64,000 nt of DNA, taken from positions 30,470,505 to 30,534,504 of the forward strand of contig CM026571.1 of the NCBI GenBank assembly GCA_015143295.1, written 5' to 3'. The translations under genes were made by a program, and so were the position numbers. The notes under the pieces were generated by a model. That model was not told the origin of the DNA, ran no database searches, and worked only from the letters and a program-made list of their open reading frames with translations. This document shows, piece after piece, positions 50,501 to 55,335 of this stretch (its first letter is position 1; each line of letters starts with the position of its first letter). This stretch comes from Tetracentron sinense. Lineage: Eukaryota > Streptophyta > Magnoliopsida > Trochodendrales > Trochodendraceae.

Positions 50501-53402
50501 TCTAAAAGGTGTATTAATATCTATTTTAACATTTCCTGAAGTTTCACTACAAAATTTCATGTTTTGCCCCATTTTTTGTCATTTTTTCCAAAAATCACCG
50601 ATAAACGATATATCTTCCGATATATCTTTTTTTCACAACTCCGACATGTCGAGCGATATCGACATTTAGAACCTTGGTGGGAATTATCATTGATAATTTT
50701 AGATTTGGGGGAATATTTTGCAGATGCAGGAAAAAAACAGGAAAGCTACTAGTTACTGAGAGGAGGTTACTCCCTTCAATTACAGTTATATTTGAAATGT
50801 TACGTTGTCATATATTTAGGATTTTATACTATAATGTTCAATGTAGAATTAAAGGTACGCAAGATCGATAGTGTAACGTGTATGAAGAACTTCTTTGAAC
50901 TGTGTTCAGCAAGAATAATAATAATTTCAGGGTTTTTTTTTTGTTTATTATCATTCTCCAGTGTATTTTATATCTTATATGGGACCTTCTAATTAGGGGG
51001 TGTCATGCTCATTATGTTTCTTTTCTTTATTATTTTTGTTATAGCTTTTTCAAAAACCTTTTTACGAACTTTTATGTTTACTGCCAGACCTCGAATTGCT
51101 CAACTTTATTACATATAGATCCAAAAGCTTAAATCTCCATATCTGTGCACAAATGCAAACTAGTGAACAACCGTCTATTCTGTTTGCTTTTCCATTTTTA
51201 TGTTCATATATTTCTAATTCCTTCTCAATTGATTCTTGGGATCCTTGTTAGTTTTTTCCGCTACAGCTGCCTTACGGCACCTATAGGCATATCGATTCAT
51301 ACTTCATTTGTTTAATATGTTAAGGATGGATTCATACTTTATTTGATTATAAAATGTTTCCATTTTATAGTAACCAAATTTGTAATGTGGTTTTCAGCTT
51401 TAAAATATTCGACGGCAGTCCCAGTGATTTTTCTTTCCGCCCTTAAATATCATGTCTTCCCTGATAGGTGGACAAACATTTTTCGCCCACTCTGGCTTCT
51501 CTCGAGTTTTATAAACTCACTGTATTCATTTTACTGGGATGTGACCCGAGATTGGGACTTGAGGTATGTGAATGTTCTTCTCAGTGATTAACAATGTCAT
51601 CTTGTGTTGGAAATCATCTTGTTGAAAACTTCCAGTGGTGTCAGAGACGTCTTGGTTACATGCTAACACACTATTTAGATGAAACTTTGATTTTTCTTTT
51701 TTGTCCTGTGGGTTTCACCTTGGAGATCTTCGATGTCAAAACCCAATAAGATGGGCAAGCTATGGATTCATTTTGATGTTCAGAAGAAATATGATCAATG
51801 GTCCAGAAAAATGTTTTTGACTAGAAATACTGCAATCTTTTGTGAGCTGGTTTCTGACATGGGAGGTCTCTAAGTGGGGGAACTGAATTGTGTGGATCAA
51901 CCCTCTGGATGTGTGATGTACGGTAGAAAGGAATACCCATCACCGAGATAATGTAGATACATGTCCGTGTGTTCGTGCTTGTAGTTGTTGCTTGTTAGCA
52001 CGTCATTTTTTATGACTATGCAACTGTAATTTGATTAAATAACAAAAGGGGAGGTGAAGCCAGAAGCCCATATAAAATAAGGCTATCACAAAAAGAGCAT
52101 AGCCCAAAACTATACAAGTATATCAATCATTGAGAAGTGTTTATTGGCACTCTCTCTATGGGTACAAGGCATCATTTATGATTAATCTACTGTTAGTAGT
52201 TAGAGTTAGTCGGTTAACAATTGGTGAGTGGATCTTCTGCTTGCCACATCCCTGAGAGAAAGCTTCTCTCCCTGGGACTTGATCCCAGGCCTACCCTCAT
52301 GAGGGGAACACATCACCATCTTAGCTAGAGGGGCAGGTAATTATAAACCTTCTGAAAAGCATACATCTTACCTATATGCATGTATATTATTACAAAAAAA
52401 ATAAAAAGCTGCATGTGTATTCAATTAACACTATATGCATATAAATGTTCATAAGTATATTTTTTTTCTTGGCACAGAAGTTCTTAGGCTTGCTCATGGA
52501 GTTGCCATTGTATACCATGAGGGGTTTTGAATCCAAGAACTGCCTCTAGAGGCAGATGCCCTTAACCATCCTTCCATGAGGTTCCAGAAGTATTACTGGA
52601 TATACCATGCAATTAAATTGACAGCATCAAGAAAATTGACTTGGAAATTAATTGAAACAATTAATTGATTTATTTGGTAAGCTGCTTGCAAGTGGGTTTC
52701 TTACCCAAGCCTCAAGGGCTTGGAACCCATGTCTATTGGTATTCCACAATCAAAACTTGATCGACTGACCAAGCACCAGTTGGTTATTGTTAATACATTC
52801 TTACAAGCATTTAAAGTAACAATATTACGACTCTTGTTACTTTAATATTCTTGTAATGATGTGTTAACATATCCGGCACTGAAACGTTTGTGTTGATGTC
52901 CTAGTTGTACTGTAGCATTTAACACAATCTTTTTATAAAGCACAAGTTATTATTCCACTGTTATTTCATGAACTACTTATCAACATTCTTCCCTTTTGCC
53001 AGTGGCTTCTCTCGCATTTTCAAGTTCACCAAACCACATACCTGCTCAAACCTGTTATATGGACGGCAATGGGTACGGATTTATTCTGGTTGTGTTGGCC
53101 AACTGTTTTATGTTTGAAAGTAAATGTGATTGAATGTGGGGTTGCAGGTTTATTTTTGGGCAATAGGAAGTAACCTGATTCTTCGCTGCACATGGACATA
53201 CAAACTCTCTGCACATCTCCGACATAATTACCTGACTGTGTTCACAATCACTGCCTTGGAGATGCTCCGCCGCTTTCAATGGGTTTTCTTCCGTGTAGAG
53301 AATGAGTGGAATAAAATGAACTCCAAGTCAAGCCTTCAGATTTCCATGAGCGACATCCCAACGGAGGAAGACAAGTTACTGGGCTCCAACCACAATGTAT
53401 AA
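10809..53402 (+). CDS. EXS domain-containing (ERD1/XPR1/SYG1 family) membrane protein, spliced, 5' partial
   Basis: Joining 10809-10847, 10988-11080, 11180-11296, 12267-12362, 24481-24594, 25183-25236, 30966-31013, 43927-44077, 51398-51563, 53003-53072 and 53148-53402 gives an open frame of 1203 bp (400 residues plus TAA). All junctions are in phase and all use GT-AG except 24595-25182 (GC-AG). The product has several hydrophobic segments and the EXS hallmarks: [49 protein letters not shown] and [17 protein letters not shown]. It matches the plant EXS-only subfamily (no SPX domain), related to yeast Erd1, which works in Golgi phosphate recycling and glycosyltransferase retention; XPR1 and PHO1 export phosphate. 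Localisation to endomembranes is inferred. The usual N-terminal 60-75 residues are missing, probably in an upstream exon. No in-frame stop is seen, so the gene looks functional despite its transposon-filled introns. Confidence 0.93.
10988..11080 (+). CDS. EXS gene, exon 2
   Basis: The exon starts after ATTGCAG and ends before GTGAGT; it has 93 bp, phase 0 at both ends. It encodes the conserved [10 protein letters not shown] and [16 protein letters not shown] stretch, which includes the start of a predicted membrane segment. Confidence 0.95.
11180..11296 (+). CDS. EXS gene, exon 3
   Basis: The exon lies between GTCACAG and GTATGA; it has 117 bp, phase 0. It encodes [14 protein letters not shown] (membrane segment) followed by [17 protein letters not shown], a strongly conserved loop of the subfamily. 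Confidence 0.95.
11297..12266 (+). other. EXS intron 3, no inserted element recognised
   Basis: This 970-bp AT-rich intron holds short open frames only, with no terminal repeats or retrotransposon domains seen. Confidence 0.55.
12267..12362 (+). CDS. EXS gene, exon 4
   Basis: The exon starts after TTTGCAG and ends at CCA before GTGTAA; it has 96 bp, phase 0. It encodes [14 protein letters not shown] and [16 protein letters not shown]. The next intron is 12118 bp long. Confidence 0.94.
12693..13042. mobile_element. Small non-autonomous hAT (MITE) with 8-bp TSD gtctcaac
   Basis: The 350-bp element has ends CATAGTTACC and GGCAACTATG. It is flanked by the perfect direct repeat gtctcaac (12685-12692 and 13043-13050). 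GAAGCGGGAAGC-type subterminal repeats occur near the left end, with GGAAGCGAGGCTGGGAAACGAG-like partners near the right. The terminal CATAG fits the hAT consensus. It carries no coding. Confidence 0.87.
13051..13609. other. Intron 4 sequence, no feature recognised
   Basis: Mixed-composition intron sequence between hAT insertions. No coherent domain or terminal repeat is visible. Confidence 0.45.
13612..13869. repeat. Probable decayed hAT relative with a poly-G tract
   Basis: The right end reads AGTAACTATG (to 13869), like the right end of the CATAGTTACC element at 12693-13042. The expected left end is replaced by a poly-T and a 27-base G run (13631-13657). Bases after the right end (cccacaat) match the bases before the poly-T (tgcacaat) at 6 of 8 positions, suggesting a decayed TSD. 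Short inverted CTTTTTCAAAAAG-like words are scattered inside. Confidence 0.4.
14640..16590 (+). pseudogene. LINE ORF2: endonuclease and N-terminal RT
   Basis: Endonuclease landmarks are [11 protein letters not shown] (about 14665), [17 protein letters not shown] (14974-15024), [20 protein letters not shown] (15067-15126) and TSDHVPI (15222-15242). RT landmarks are [14 protein letters not shown] (16135-16176), [11 protein letters not shown] (16257-16290), [16 protein letters not shown] (16426-16470) and [14 protein letters not shown] (16541-16582). The catalytic Asp of the first RT motif is lost in the WKHCLEKAY context. A 15-base G run (16301-16315) disrupts the frame. Confidence 0.78.
15430..15700. 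repeat. Candidate decayed hAT insertion inside the LINE
   Basis: The LINE linker reading breaks near 15430 and resumes at about 15705 ([13 protein letters not shown]). The intervening sequence ends GGTAACTATG like the other CATAGTTAC-family elements, and GTATTATACA words recur at both ends. No clean TSD is seen, so its class rests on the terminus and on the interrupted host frame. Confidence 0.45.
17203..18212 (-). mobile_element. Probable second Helitron nested in the first
   Basis: A second copy of the hairpin (CCCGTGCGATGCACGG at 17214-17229) is preceded by GCAGA, as in the outer 3' end. On the minus strand a sharp 5' terminus TCTATATCTATACCAAAG preceded by A lies at 18212. The pair delimits about 1.0 kb. 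The CTAG 3' terminus is not preserved here, so the left limit is approximate. The alternative is a single 1.6-kb Helitron (16592-18212) with a separate unexplained insert at 18213-21343. Confidence 0.55.
17887..18093. repeat. Long inverted repeat (64-bp arms) with inner hairpin
   Basis: Arms 17887-17950 and 18030-18093 are reverse complements with four mismatches over 64 bp, separated by 79 bp. Inside the right arm a perfect 13-bp stem, GTGGATGCCCGAG / CTCGGGCATCCAC, closes a 7-base loop (18040-18072). It lies within the nested Helitron. Confidence 0.9.
18213..20030. other. Helitron interior, no gene recognised
   Basis: AT-rich sequence without recognisable coding. No RPA, Rep or helicase motif is seen on either strand. 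Confidence 0.5.
20324..20762. other. Unrecognised open frames inside the Helitron
   Basis: A + strand frame (20445-20762, 105 codons) and an overlapping minus frame (20324-20509, 61 codons) sit in a stretch of higher GC than the surrounding Helitron. Helitrons often capture host exons, and this is the best place in the element for one, but I recognise neither product. A captured 5' gene fragment and chance open frames are both possible. Confidence 0.25.
21085..21222. repeat. Duplicated TGACAAAGGTATGGGTGGCA block
   Basis: A block of about 22 bp (TGACAAAGGTATGGGTGGCAGTA) occurs at about 21088 and again at about 21194, near the 5' end of the Helitron. It is preceded by a repeated GGTTTCATTGGGGGAAGA block (about 20975 and 21047). 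Confidence 0.6.
21344..23043 (+). pseudogene. LINE ORF2: RT C-terminal part and zinc-finger region
   Basis: This continues the RT after the Helitron: KMGIGE (21347-21364), a frameshift, then [11 protein letters not shown] coding around 21455-21475 and [16 protein letters not shown] (21493-21540). Later sections contain FALHLGMPL-like coding near 21780 and a zinc-finger-type stretch near 22640-22790. A (GA)n run at 22139-22167 and a 25-base G run at 22904-22928 break the frame. The catalytic FADD box cannot be read. Confidence 0.65.
23044..23572. mobile_element. Non-autonomous hAT element with 8-bp TSD gatgggat
   Basis: The 529-bp element has termini CAATGTTTTAAAA and TTTTAAAACATTG. It is flanked by the perfect 8-bp repeat gatgggat (23036-23043 and 23573-23580). 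Subterminal GCCTCGAGGC/GCCTCACGCC repeats are dense at both ends. CAATG fits YARNG. The LINE tail continues on both sides, so this insertion post-dates the LINE. Confidence 0.92.
23890..23990 (+). pseudogene. LINE RNase H fragment
   Basis: The frame around 23911 reads [10 protein letters not shown], typical of the first strand of RNase H domains at the end of plant L1 ORF2 proteins. It stands beyond the A-rich end of the preceding LINE, so it is probably a separate small fragment. Confidence 0.45.
24481..24594 (+). CDS. EXS gene, exon 5, ending at a GC splice donor
   Basis: The exon starts after CTGCTGCAG. It encodes [18 protein letters not shown] and [18 protein letters not shown], 38 codons, phase 0. 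The donor is CAG|GCAAGT rather than GT; the reading continues in phase into AITFSDFF, as in homologues. Confidence 0.94.
24595..25182 (+). other. EXS intron 5 with GC-AG splice sites
   Basis: The donor is CAG|GCAAGT and the acceptor ATACAG|GCA. GC donors make up around one percent of plant introns and usually have, as here, a strong consensus at the other positions. A small (TG)n run lies at 25076-25091. Confidence 0.85.
25183..25236 (+). CDS. EXS gene, exon 6
   Basis: A 54-bp exon after GAATACAG and before GTATGC. It encodes [18 protein letters not shown], a core EXS-domain block. Confidence 0.95.
25237..26557 (+). repeat. Intron 6 proximal part with a 46-bp tandem duplication
   Basis: A block beginning GTGTTGTGCCTTAT is duplicated in tandem at 25917-25962 and 25963-26008 with one visible difference. 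The rest is intron sequence with no domain recognised; GGATTTGGATTTGG-like words at 25770-25790 recall other dispersed repeats here. Confidence 0.6.
26566..27283 (-). mobile_element. Fragment of an autonomous-type hAT, CAAGG family, antisense
   Basis: The start CAAGGTTTTAATTGTCGATGTCGG (from 26566) is a weathered form of the CAAGGTTC terminus. About 26740-26800 is the reverse complement of the 3' region of the element at 1-3823 (shared ATGTATATAAGAGATG word). Around 26990-27250 the minus strand reads the Tyr-rich transposase tail ([17 protein letters not shown]). The 5' part of the element is missing, and a Mutator-like element is inserted at its left end. No partner TSD for the 26558-26565 bases was found. 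Confidence 0.8.
27284..27882. mobile_element. Mutator-like MITE, 16-bp perfect TIRs, 10-bp TSD
   Basis: The terminal inverted repeats AGTGTTACCTAGGCAC (27284-27299) and its reverse complement (27867-27882) are perfect over 16 bp. The flanking direct repeat is ggttaataat (27274-27283 and 27883-27892). A 9-11-bp TSD fits Mutator-like elements better than hAT. Interior words such as GACACTTGGACAC appear near both ends. A long (TA)n run lies at 27720-27761. The element has no coding and lies inside the hAT fragment. Confidence 0.85.
27893..28880. other. Intron 6 AT-rich stretch, microsatellite and poly-C
   Basis: It contains a duplicated AGAAACAAACATAAA(G/T)TTGAAATTGATT block (about 28003 and 28043), a 12-base C run (28196-28207) and a (TA)n run near 28401-28420. 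A GGCTCCGTTTCTTTGCACG start at 28429 resembles a plant MITE end, but no partner was found. Confidence 0.5.
28881..30230. repeat. Tandemly duplicated block of about 0.37 kb, second copy interrupted
   Basis: The order of words GATCTGGATATGGTTCCTAG, TACATGATGAGACAC, GTGGAAATG(C/T)C, ATGGGCGCATATC(T/C)ACTTTAT and ATAGTACCGTACCATTT at 28910-29270 recurs at 29275-30225. The second copy is interrupted at about 29445-30018 by a different AT-rich insert with CATTTGGTAAACTCT and AGAGTTTCCAAAC ends. A 31-bp sub-duplication (ATATGGTTCTTGGTC...) lies at 29290-29351. The class of the block is unknown. Confidence 0.55.
30231..30965. other. Intron 6 distal part, no gene recognised
   Basis: AT-rich sequence with duplicated CATCTAAGTAACTTT(A/T)GATTTTCATAT-like words (about 30432 and 30506). 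It ends in the acceptor TTCTGCAG for exon 7. Confidence 0.5.
30966..31013 (+). CDS. EXS gene, exon 7
   Basis: A 48-bp exon after TTCTGCAG and before GTTAAT. It encodes [16 protein letters not shown]. It is isolated between introns of 5729 and 12913 bp, so homology is needed to find it. Confidence 0.94.
31690..35369 (-). pseudogene. LINE ORF2: endonuclease, reverse transcriptase, zinc finger
   Basis: Landmarks in order on the minus strand are endonuclease [12 protein letters not shown] and IVCIQETKL (35280-35185), [16 protein letters not shown] (34870-34815), [12 protein letters not shown] (near 34615-34580), then the linker [17 protein letters not shown] (34230-34180). RT blocks follow: [13 protein letters not shown] (33935-33895), [17 protein letters not shown] (33665-33615), [16 protein letters not shown] (33560-33510), [13 protein letters not shown] (33380-33340) and FADD (33236-33225). 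Last comes a zinc-finger end ([20 protein letters not shown], 32060-32000) and [12 protein letters not shown] (31820-31785). The reading jumps frame at least four times and contains stops, for example between 34914 and 34907 and after 34077. It is therefore inactive although all catalytic blocks remain visible. Confidence 0.88.
35400..38129 (-). pseudogene. LINE ORF1 (DUF4283-type nucleic-acid-binding protein)
   Basis: On the minus strand an open frame of 133 codons starting at 38129 is followed, after a stop near 37728, in the same frame by a second of 121 codons (37706-37341). It then continues with [20 protein letters not shown] (about 37335-37275), the typical continuation of DUF4283 ORF1 proteins of plant L1 elements. 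The C-terminal half (36950-35400) is Pro/Ser/Glu-rich, low in complexity and spread over several frames. It holds an in-frame 114-bp duplication. I could not find an intact CCHC knuckle. Confidence 0.75.
35906..36133 (-). repeat. Tandem 114-bp duplication in LINE ORF1
   Basis: Units 35906-36019 and 36020-36133 differ by one visible base (CTACGG against CTATGG). 114 is a multiple of three, so the duplication keeps the ORF1 frame (38 residues). Its near identity shows it is recent. Confidence 0.93.
38190..39280. repeat. AT-rich intron 7 repeat with about 115-bp tandem units
   Basis: A unit starting CATAATACCTACTTAATTTAGTAA occurs at 38808-38922 and again from 38923 to about 39035; a third, more diverged copy is at about 38425-38480. 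GGGTTGGGTTCGAGTTT-like words recur at 38345, 38770 and 39125. A (TA)n run lies at 38541-38569. The class is unknown. Confidence 0.6.
39282..40085. repeat. Degenerate GGGTGTAAACA / GAGCTCGG-type repeat
   Basis: The start TAGGGGTGTAAACAATC followed by CGGGCTGAGCTTGG and TCGAGTTCGG words is characteristic of a widespread plant non-autonomous DNA transposon class. Matching CTCGACTTTAGC and TTCGACTCGAAGCTGAG words close the region near 40010-40075. The expected CCCCTA end and TSD are not recognisable. Confidence 0.4.
40212..40557 (-). mobile_element. 5'-truncated LINE nested in LINE, 14-bp TSD
   Basis: A minus-strand LINE 3' piece (reading [18 protein letters not shown] near 40535-40480) ends in a T run on the + strand (its A tail, 40208-40215). 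It is flanked by gatagttaactttt (40198-40211) and gatagctaactttt (40558-40571), a 14-bp TSD with one mismatch. The host LINE linker reading is interrupted exactly here. Confidence 0.8.
41705..42920. other. Unclassified insert inside the LINE RT
   Basis: The LINE reading (LFVMIMEAL) stops near 41695 and related RT coding resumes near 42930-43030. The insert starts near TAGGTTAATGATGCAAGACC. It contains GC-moderate sequence without recognisable domains, several overlapping minus-strand open frames (41808-42461) and the minisatellite at 42640-42786. No clear terminal repeats were found. Confidence 0.4.
42640..42786 (-). repeat. Coding-like 30-bp minisatellite (about 4.5 units)
   Basis: ATGATCCAA(T/C)G...GGATCTCC units of about 30 bp repeat from about 42655 to 42786. 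On the minus strand (frame 42608-42802) each unit reads close to LDHxxxGDPP, giving an acidic 10-residue peptide repeat. The unit length is a multiple of three and differences are mainly substitutions. Confidence 0.75.
43111..43354. other. (TA)n-rich spacer
   Basis: Several short (TA)n runs (43167-43194, 43250-43345) separate LINE debris from the foldback. No gene is visible. Confidence 0.6.
43355..43434. repeat. Perfect 38-bp foldback with 4-base loop
   Basis: Arm 43355-43392 and arm 43397-43434 are exact reverse complements over 38 bp, with the loop TATT. The arms contain GGATCCCATTTGATAACCC and GGCATCCACC. A transcript from either strand (including the EXS pre-mRNA on +) would form a very stable hairpin. 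Confidence 0.97.
43435..43920. other. Distal intron 7, no gene recognised
   Basis: AT-rich with (TA)n at 43610-43623 and a repeated TAACAGTGT(G/T)ATGC-like word (43652, 43682). It ends in the TTGTGCAG acceptor of exon 8. Confidence 0.55.
43927..44077 (+). CDS. EXS gene, exon 8
   Basis: A 151-bp exon after TTGTGCAG, ending in phase 1 before GTAAGA. It encodes [16 protein letters not shown], a hydrophobic [14 protein letters not shown] segment and [15 protein letters not shown], characteristic of EXS domains. Confidence 0.96.
44315..45000 (-). pseudogene. Unrecognised broken coding remnant
   Basis: The minus strand holds an 80-codon frame (44557-44315) whose product is predicted to be largely helical (Leu/Ile/Glu/Gln-rich). 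It is preceded by a 61-codon frame (44822-44637) and by further stop-interrupted coding-like sequence up to about 45000. Composition and helical content suggest a degraded element protein, but I recognise no diagnostic motif and do not assign a family. Confidence 0.3.
45001..47119. other. Intron 8, no gene; possible LTR-like stretch with TATA box
   Basis: No domain is recognised. Around 46430-46700 the text AGTTATTTCTAATTTGGG...GTCTATAAATAG...ATGTAACTCATTGAAGAG looks like the promoter part of a plant LTR (TATAAATA at 46562-46569), but terminal TG/CA pairs and a TSD could not be fixed. A (TA)n run lies at 45805-45822. Confidence 0.4.
47128..47854. mobile_element. Non-autonomous hAT element with 8-bp TSD ctttgaag
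   Basis: The 727-bp element has ends CATAGTACTAAAACTCGG and CGAGTTTTTGAACACTG. It is flanked by the perfect repeat ctttgaag (47120-47127 and 47855-47862). Subterminal ACTCGACTCGG/CCGAGTCGAGT words are dense at both ends. CATAG and CAGTG fit hAT termini. No coding is present. Confidence 0.9.
47863..48345. other. Intron 8 spacer between two hAT elements
   Basis: AT-rich intron sequence; no coding or repeats recognised. Confidence 0.5.
48354..50676 (+). mobile_element. hAT element, CAAGGTTC family, complete ends with 8-bp TSD
   Basis: The 2323-bp element begins CAAGGTTC (48354) and ends GAACCTTG (50676). It is flanked by the perfect 8-bp repeat gtgggaat (48346-48353 and 50677-50684). Both ends are packed with ATATCG/CGATAT words, including a perfect 24-bp palindrome at 48374-48397. 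The right 0.8 kb matches the 3' part of the autonomous copy at 1-3823, and the left and central parts match 4480-5883 inverted. A GC-rich exon-like segment (48660-48775) followed by GGTGAGT is shared with the sibling and may be a relic of the transposase 5' exon. The transposase itself is absent. Confidence 0.94.
50685..51397 (+). other. Distal intron 8, no gene recognised
   Basis: AT-rich intron sequence. It ends with the acceptor GGTTTTCAG of exon 9. Confidence 0.6.
51398..51563 (+). CDS. EXS gene, exon 9
   Basis: A 166-bp exon after GTTTTCAG, ending in phase 2 before GTATGT. It encodes [19 protein letters not shown] and the signature [15 protein letters not shown]. Confidence 0.96.
52220..52335 (-). 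ncRNA. tRNA-like SINE head (intron 9)
   Basis: On the minus strand TAGCTAAGATGG (52327-52316) fits the RNA polymerase III A box and GGGATCAAGTCCC (52286-52274) fits the B box, about 30 bases apart as in tRNAs. A full tRNA cloverleaf is not evident, so a tRNA-derived SINE rather than a tRNA gene is likely. The 3' body was not delimited. Confidence 0.6.
52495..52590 (-). ncRNA. Second tRNA-like SINE head
   Basis: The minus strand has TGGTTAAGGGCA (52568-52557), a good A box, and GGATTCAAAACCCC (52534-52521), a degenerate B box, with a CTGCCTCTAGAGGCAG palindromic stem between them. It is tRNA-Ser/Leu-like in layout but not a complete tRNA. Confidence 0.55.
52690..52790 (-). ncRNA. Possible third tRNA-like SINE head
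   Basis: The minus strand has a B-box-like GGGTTCCAAGCCC (52728-52716) with a weaker A-box-like TTGGTCAGTCGATCAAG about 30 bases upstream. Orientation is the same as for the two preceding candidates. Confidence 0.35.
53003..53072 (+). CDS. EXS gene, exon 10
   Basis: A 70-bp exon after TTTTGCCAG and before GTACGG. It completes a split Ser codon and encodes [23 protein letters not shown], containing the LLYGRQW motif. Confidence 0.94.
53148..53402 (+). CDS. EXS gene, last exon with stop codon
   Basis: The exon starts after GGTTGCAG and runs to TAA at 53400-53402. It encodes [38 protein letters not shown] and [14 protein letters not shown], then a polar tail ([13 protein letters not shown]). 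It closes the EXS domain at the usual length. Confidence 0.96.
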   Translation, partial: VYFWAIGSNLILRCTWTYKLSAHLRHNYLTVFTITALEMLRRFQWVFFRVENEWNKMNSKSSLQISMSDIPTEEDKLLGSNHNV

Positions 53403-54040
53403 ACCACTCACCTTGGTTTCATGCCCTATGGTATCATCATTTTTGAACTTATATCTATCCTATGACTTCATATTTTGGCCTGAAAAAGTTTATTCTTCCA
53501 TTTTGGTTGCCCATTTCATCTGACCACAAGAAAAGGTCGGTATATCTATCAGCTCTCATTTGTTTTCTTTAATTGTTAGGGTCTCACTGCTGATAATTGT
53601 TTGGTTGAAATTCAATAGTCTTTCAAGTATGTAGTAGTGACGACCTCTCTAACTGTCTGAAGCTATTTTCATGTTGAGATAAAAAGACTTCCAAATTTAC
53701 CAGATGATGATGGGGGCTTTGCGGTACTACATTTAATAATTTCATGGTTCTTCCCATTTGATGGTAATGATGGTTTTGCACTGTAATGGGCTCAAGTCAG
53801 TGCACATGCCCGCAATCACTATCCGTCGATGGGAGGGATGAGAGGGATTGACGTGGGTTTAAGGAACTTAAATCTTACTCTAATCTCACTCTTGATAAAC
53901 TCTAAGAGTTGCTTATATGTCATTTCAAGGAATAATGATATCATTTTTTTTATTTCCCAGCCTTATAGACAGCCCATGTCAGGATAATTGTTTTTTTTTT
54001 TTTTTTTTTTGGTCTTAATAGCAAATTACTGGTACAGGTA
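53403..54040 (+). other. EXS 3' UTR and downstream flank
   Basis: This is the non-coding sequence after the stop codon. No single convincing poly(A) signal can be chosen (AATAAT near 53733 and 53932). A 23-base T run (53990-54011) precedes the retrotransposon remnant. No further EXS coding occurs downstream. Confidence 0.5.
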
Positions 54041-54054
54041 TATTTATAGACAAA

Positions 54055-55335
54055 ATATGGATGTTAGCAATGCCGACCTTCGGGAAGCAATCGATGCTCT
54101 CACACCTACCCAACGCCTAGTTTGGAGACAGTCTTATCATATGGATGGGGTTTATCTTGAACCTTGTCATAGTCATTCCAGAATGGCGTCTTGTTACTGC
54201 TGCTATCCAGTATTGGAACCCGCCCTATATGATATTTTATATTGGTAAGAACGAGTGGTGTCCAACACCGGGAAGAAATCCAACGCATTTTGGACTAGAG
54301 CATTGAAGGGGAAGCTATAGTGTAGTGCTATAAGATAGCGTATAAGGTAGATCTCGTAAGATTCTTGCAGGTAGAGCGTGACCCTGATTGAACTTAAAAA
54401 ATGGCAATATACCTCTAGAAATAGTACAGTGGAAAATGGCTACTTGAGAATCTATTCTGGACTCAACACCTTTGCATTGCTAGTTCTGTTTCATCTCGTT
54501 TTCCTGAAGAACCTCAGCTTCACTGAGTCTGTACTCGTAGGCATCATCCAAGACATGCGCAACTCATGCACTATCGTAACGATCATCTTGCTGAACTCTG
54601 CAAAAGCCTCAACCATTGGACGGACTATCGAAAATGAACCTTCAATGCCAGTAAACCTTTACTACATCTTTGGCTAGTAGAAGATTTACCAGCAATCGTC
54701 ACAGTTCCTACCAGTATCCATGGGGCCTACATATTAGCCAAAAGGTTCGCTTAACATCAGTCAACAATTGTGTCCACGGATGTACGAATTTTCTACCAGC
54801 TCCTCCAAATACGACAGAAGATCAGGTTGTGTGCAAATGTGAATGGCTTCTACCAGCTCCTCCAAATACGACAGAAGATCAGGTTGTGTGCAAATGTGAA
54901 TGGCTTACCTTGAAAAGACTACCTCGTATAGCCACCCACAAATGTGAATGACTTACCTTGAGAAGACTACCTTGTATAGCCACCAACAGGGAGAAGATGC
55001 ATGATCCTCACTAGTCTAACCGGCTTATCACCATATGTTCTAATTAGGGTGCTCTGCCAGTTCGGATACCCGCAATGCATCTCAGTGATAGACAAGTTGG
55101 GAAATGATTGAATGTTTAGCCAGGTGTTTCCAAGCAGATTGACATAGCTCCAAGAGGGACAAGCTGCCTAAATATGTGCAATTGACTTTGATTAGACTAG
55201 ACCGACCCAAAGAGGACCCAAAGAGGAACGTACTTGAAGAAGCAGGAGTGTAACCTAAATTCAGTGAGGTGAAGAACAGAGAGTTGTGGTGGGGAGTGAA
55301 GCCCCAATACAAATAGCAATAAAAGGCCGTAAGTA
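54055..55335 (+). pseudogene. DUF7745-like retroelement coding remnant, first half
   Basis: Stop-broken frames read like DUF7745 proteins found in plant retroelements: PEWRLVTAAIQYWNPPY...NEWCPTPGRNPTHFG (54173-54292), a central hydrophobic stretch (54430-54650), PLLHLWLVEDLPAIVTV (54653-54705) and RVLCQFGYPQCISVIDKL (55053-55105), the usual LRQLGYP-type block. A 57-bp tandem duplication interrupts it. The reading is cut at 55340 by the LTR unit and the element seems to continue at 59139. Confidence 0.6.
54791..54954 (+). repeat. Tandem duplications of 57 bp and about 48 bp
   Basis: Units 54791-54847 and 54848-54904 are identical as far as visible and in frame (19 codons). They are followed by a second pair built on TACCTTGARAAGACTACC (54906 and 54954). 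Confidence 0.9.
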
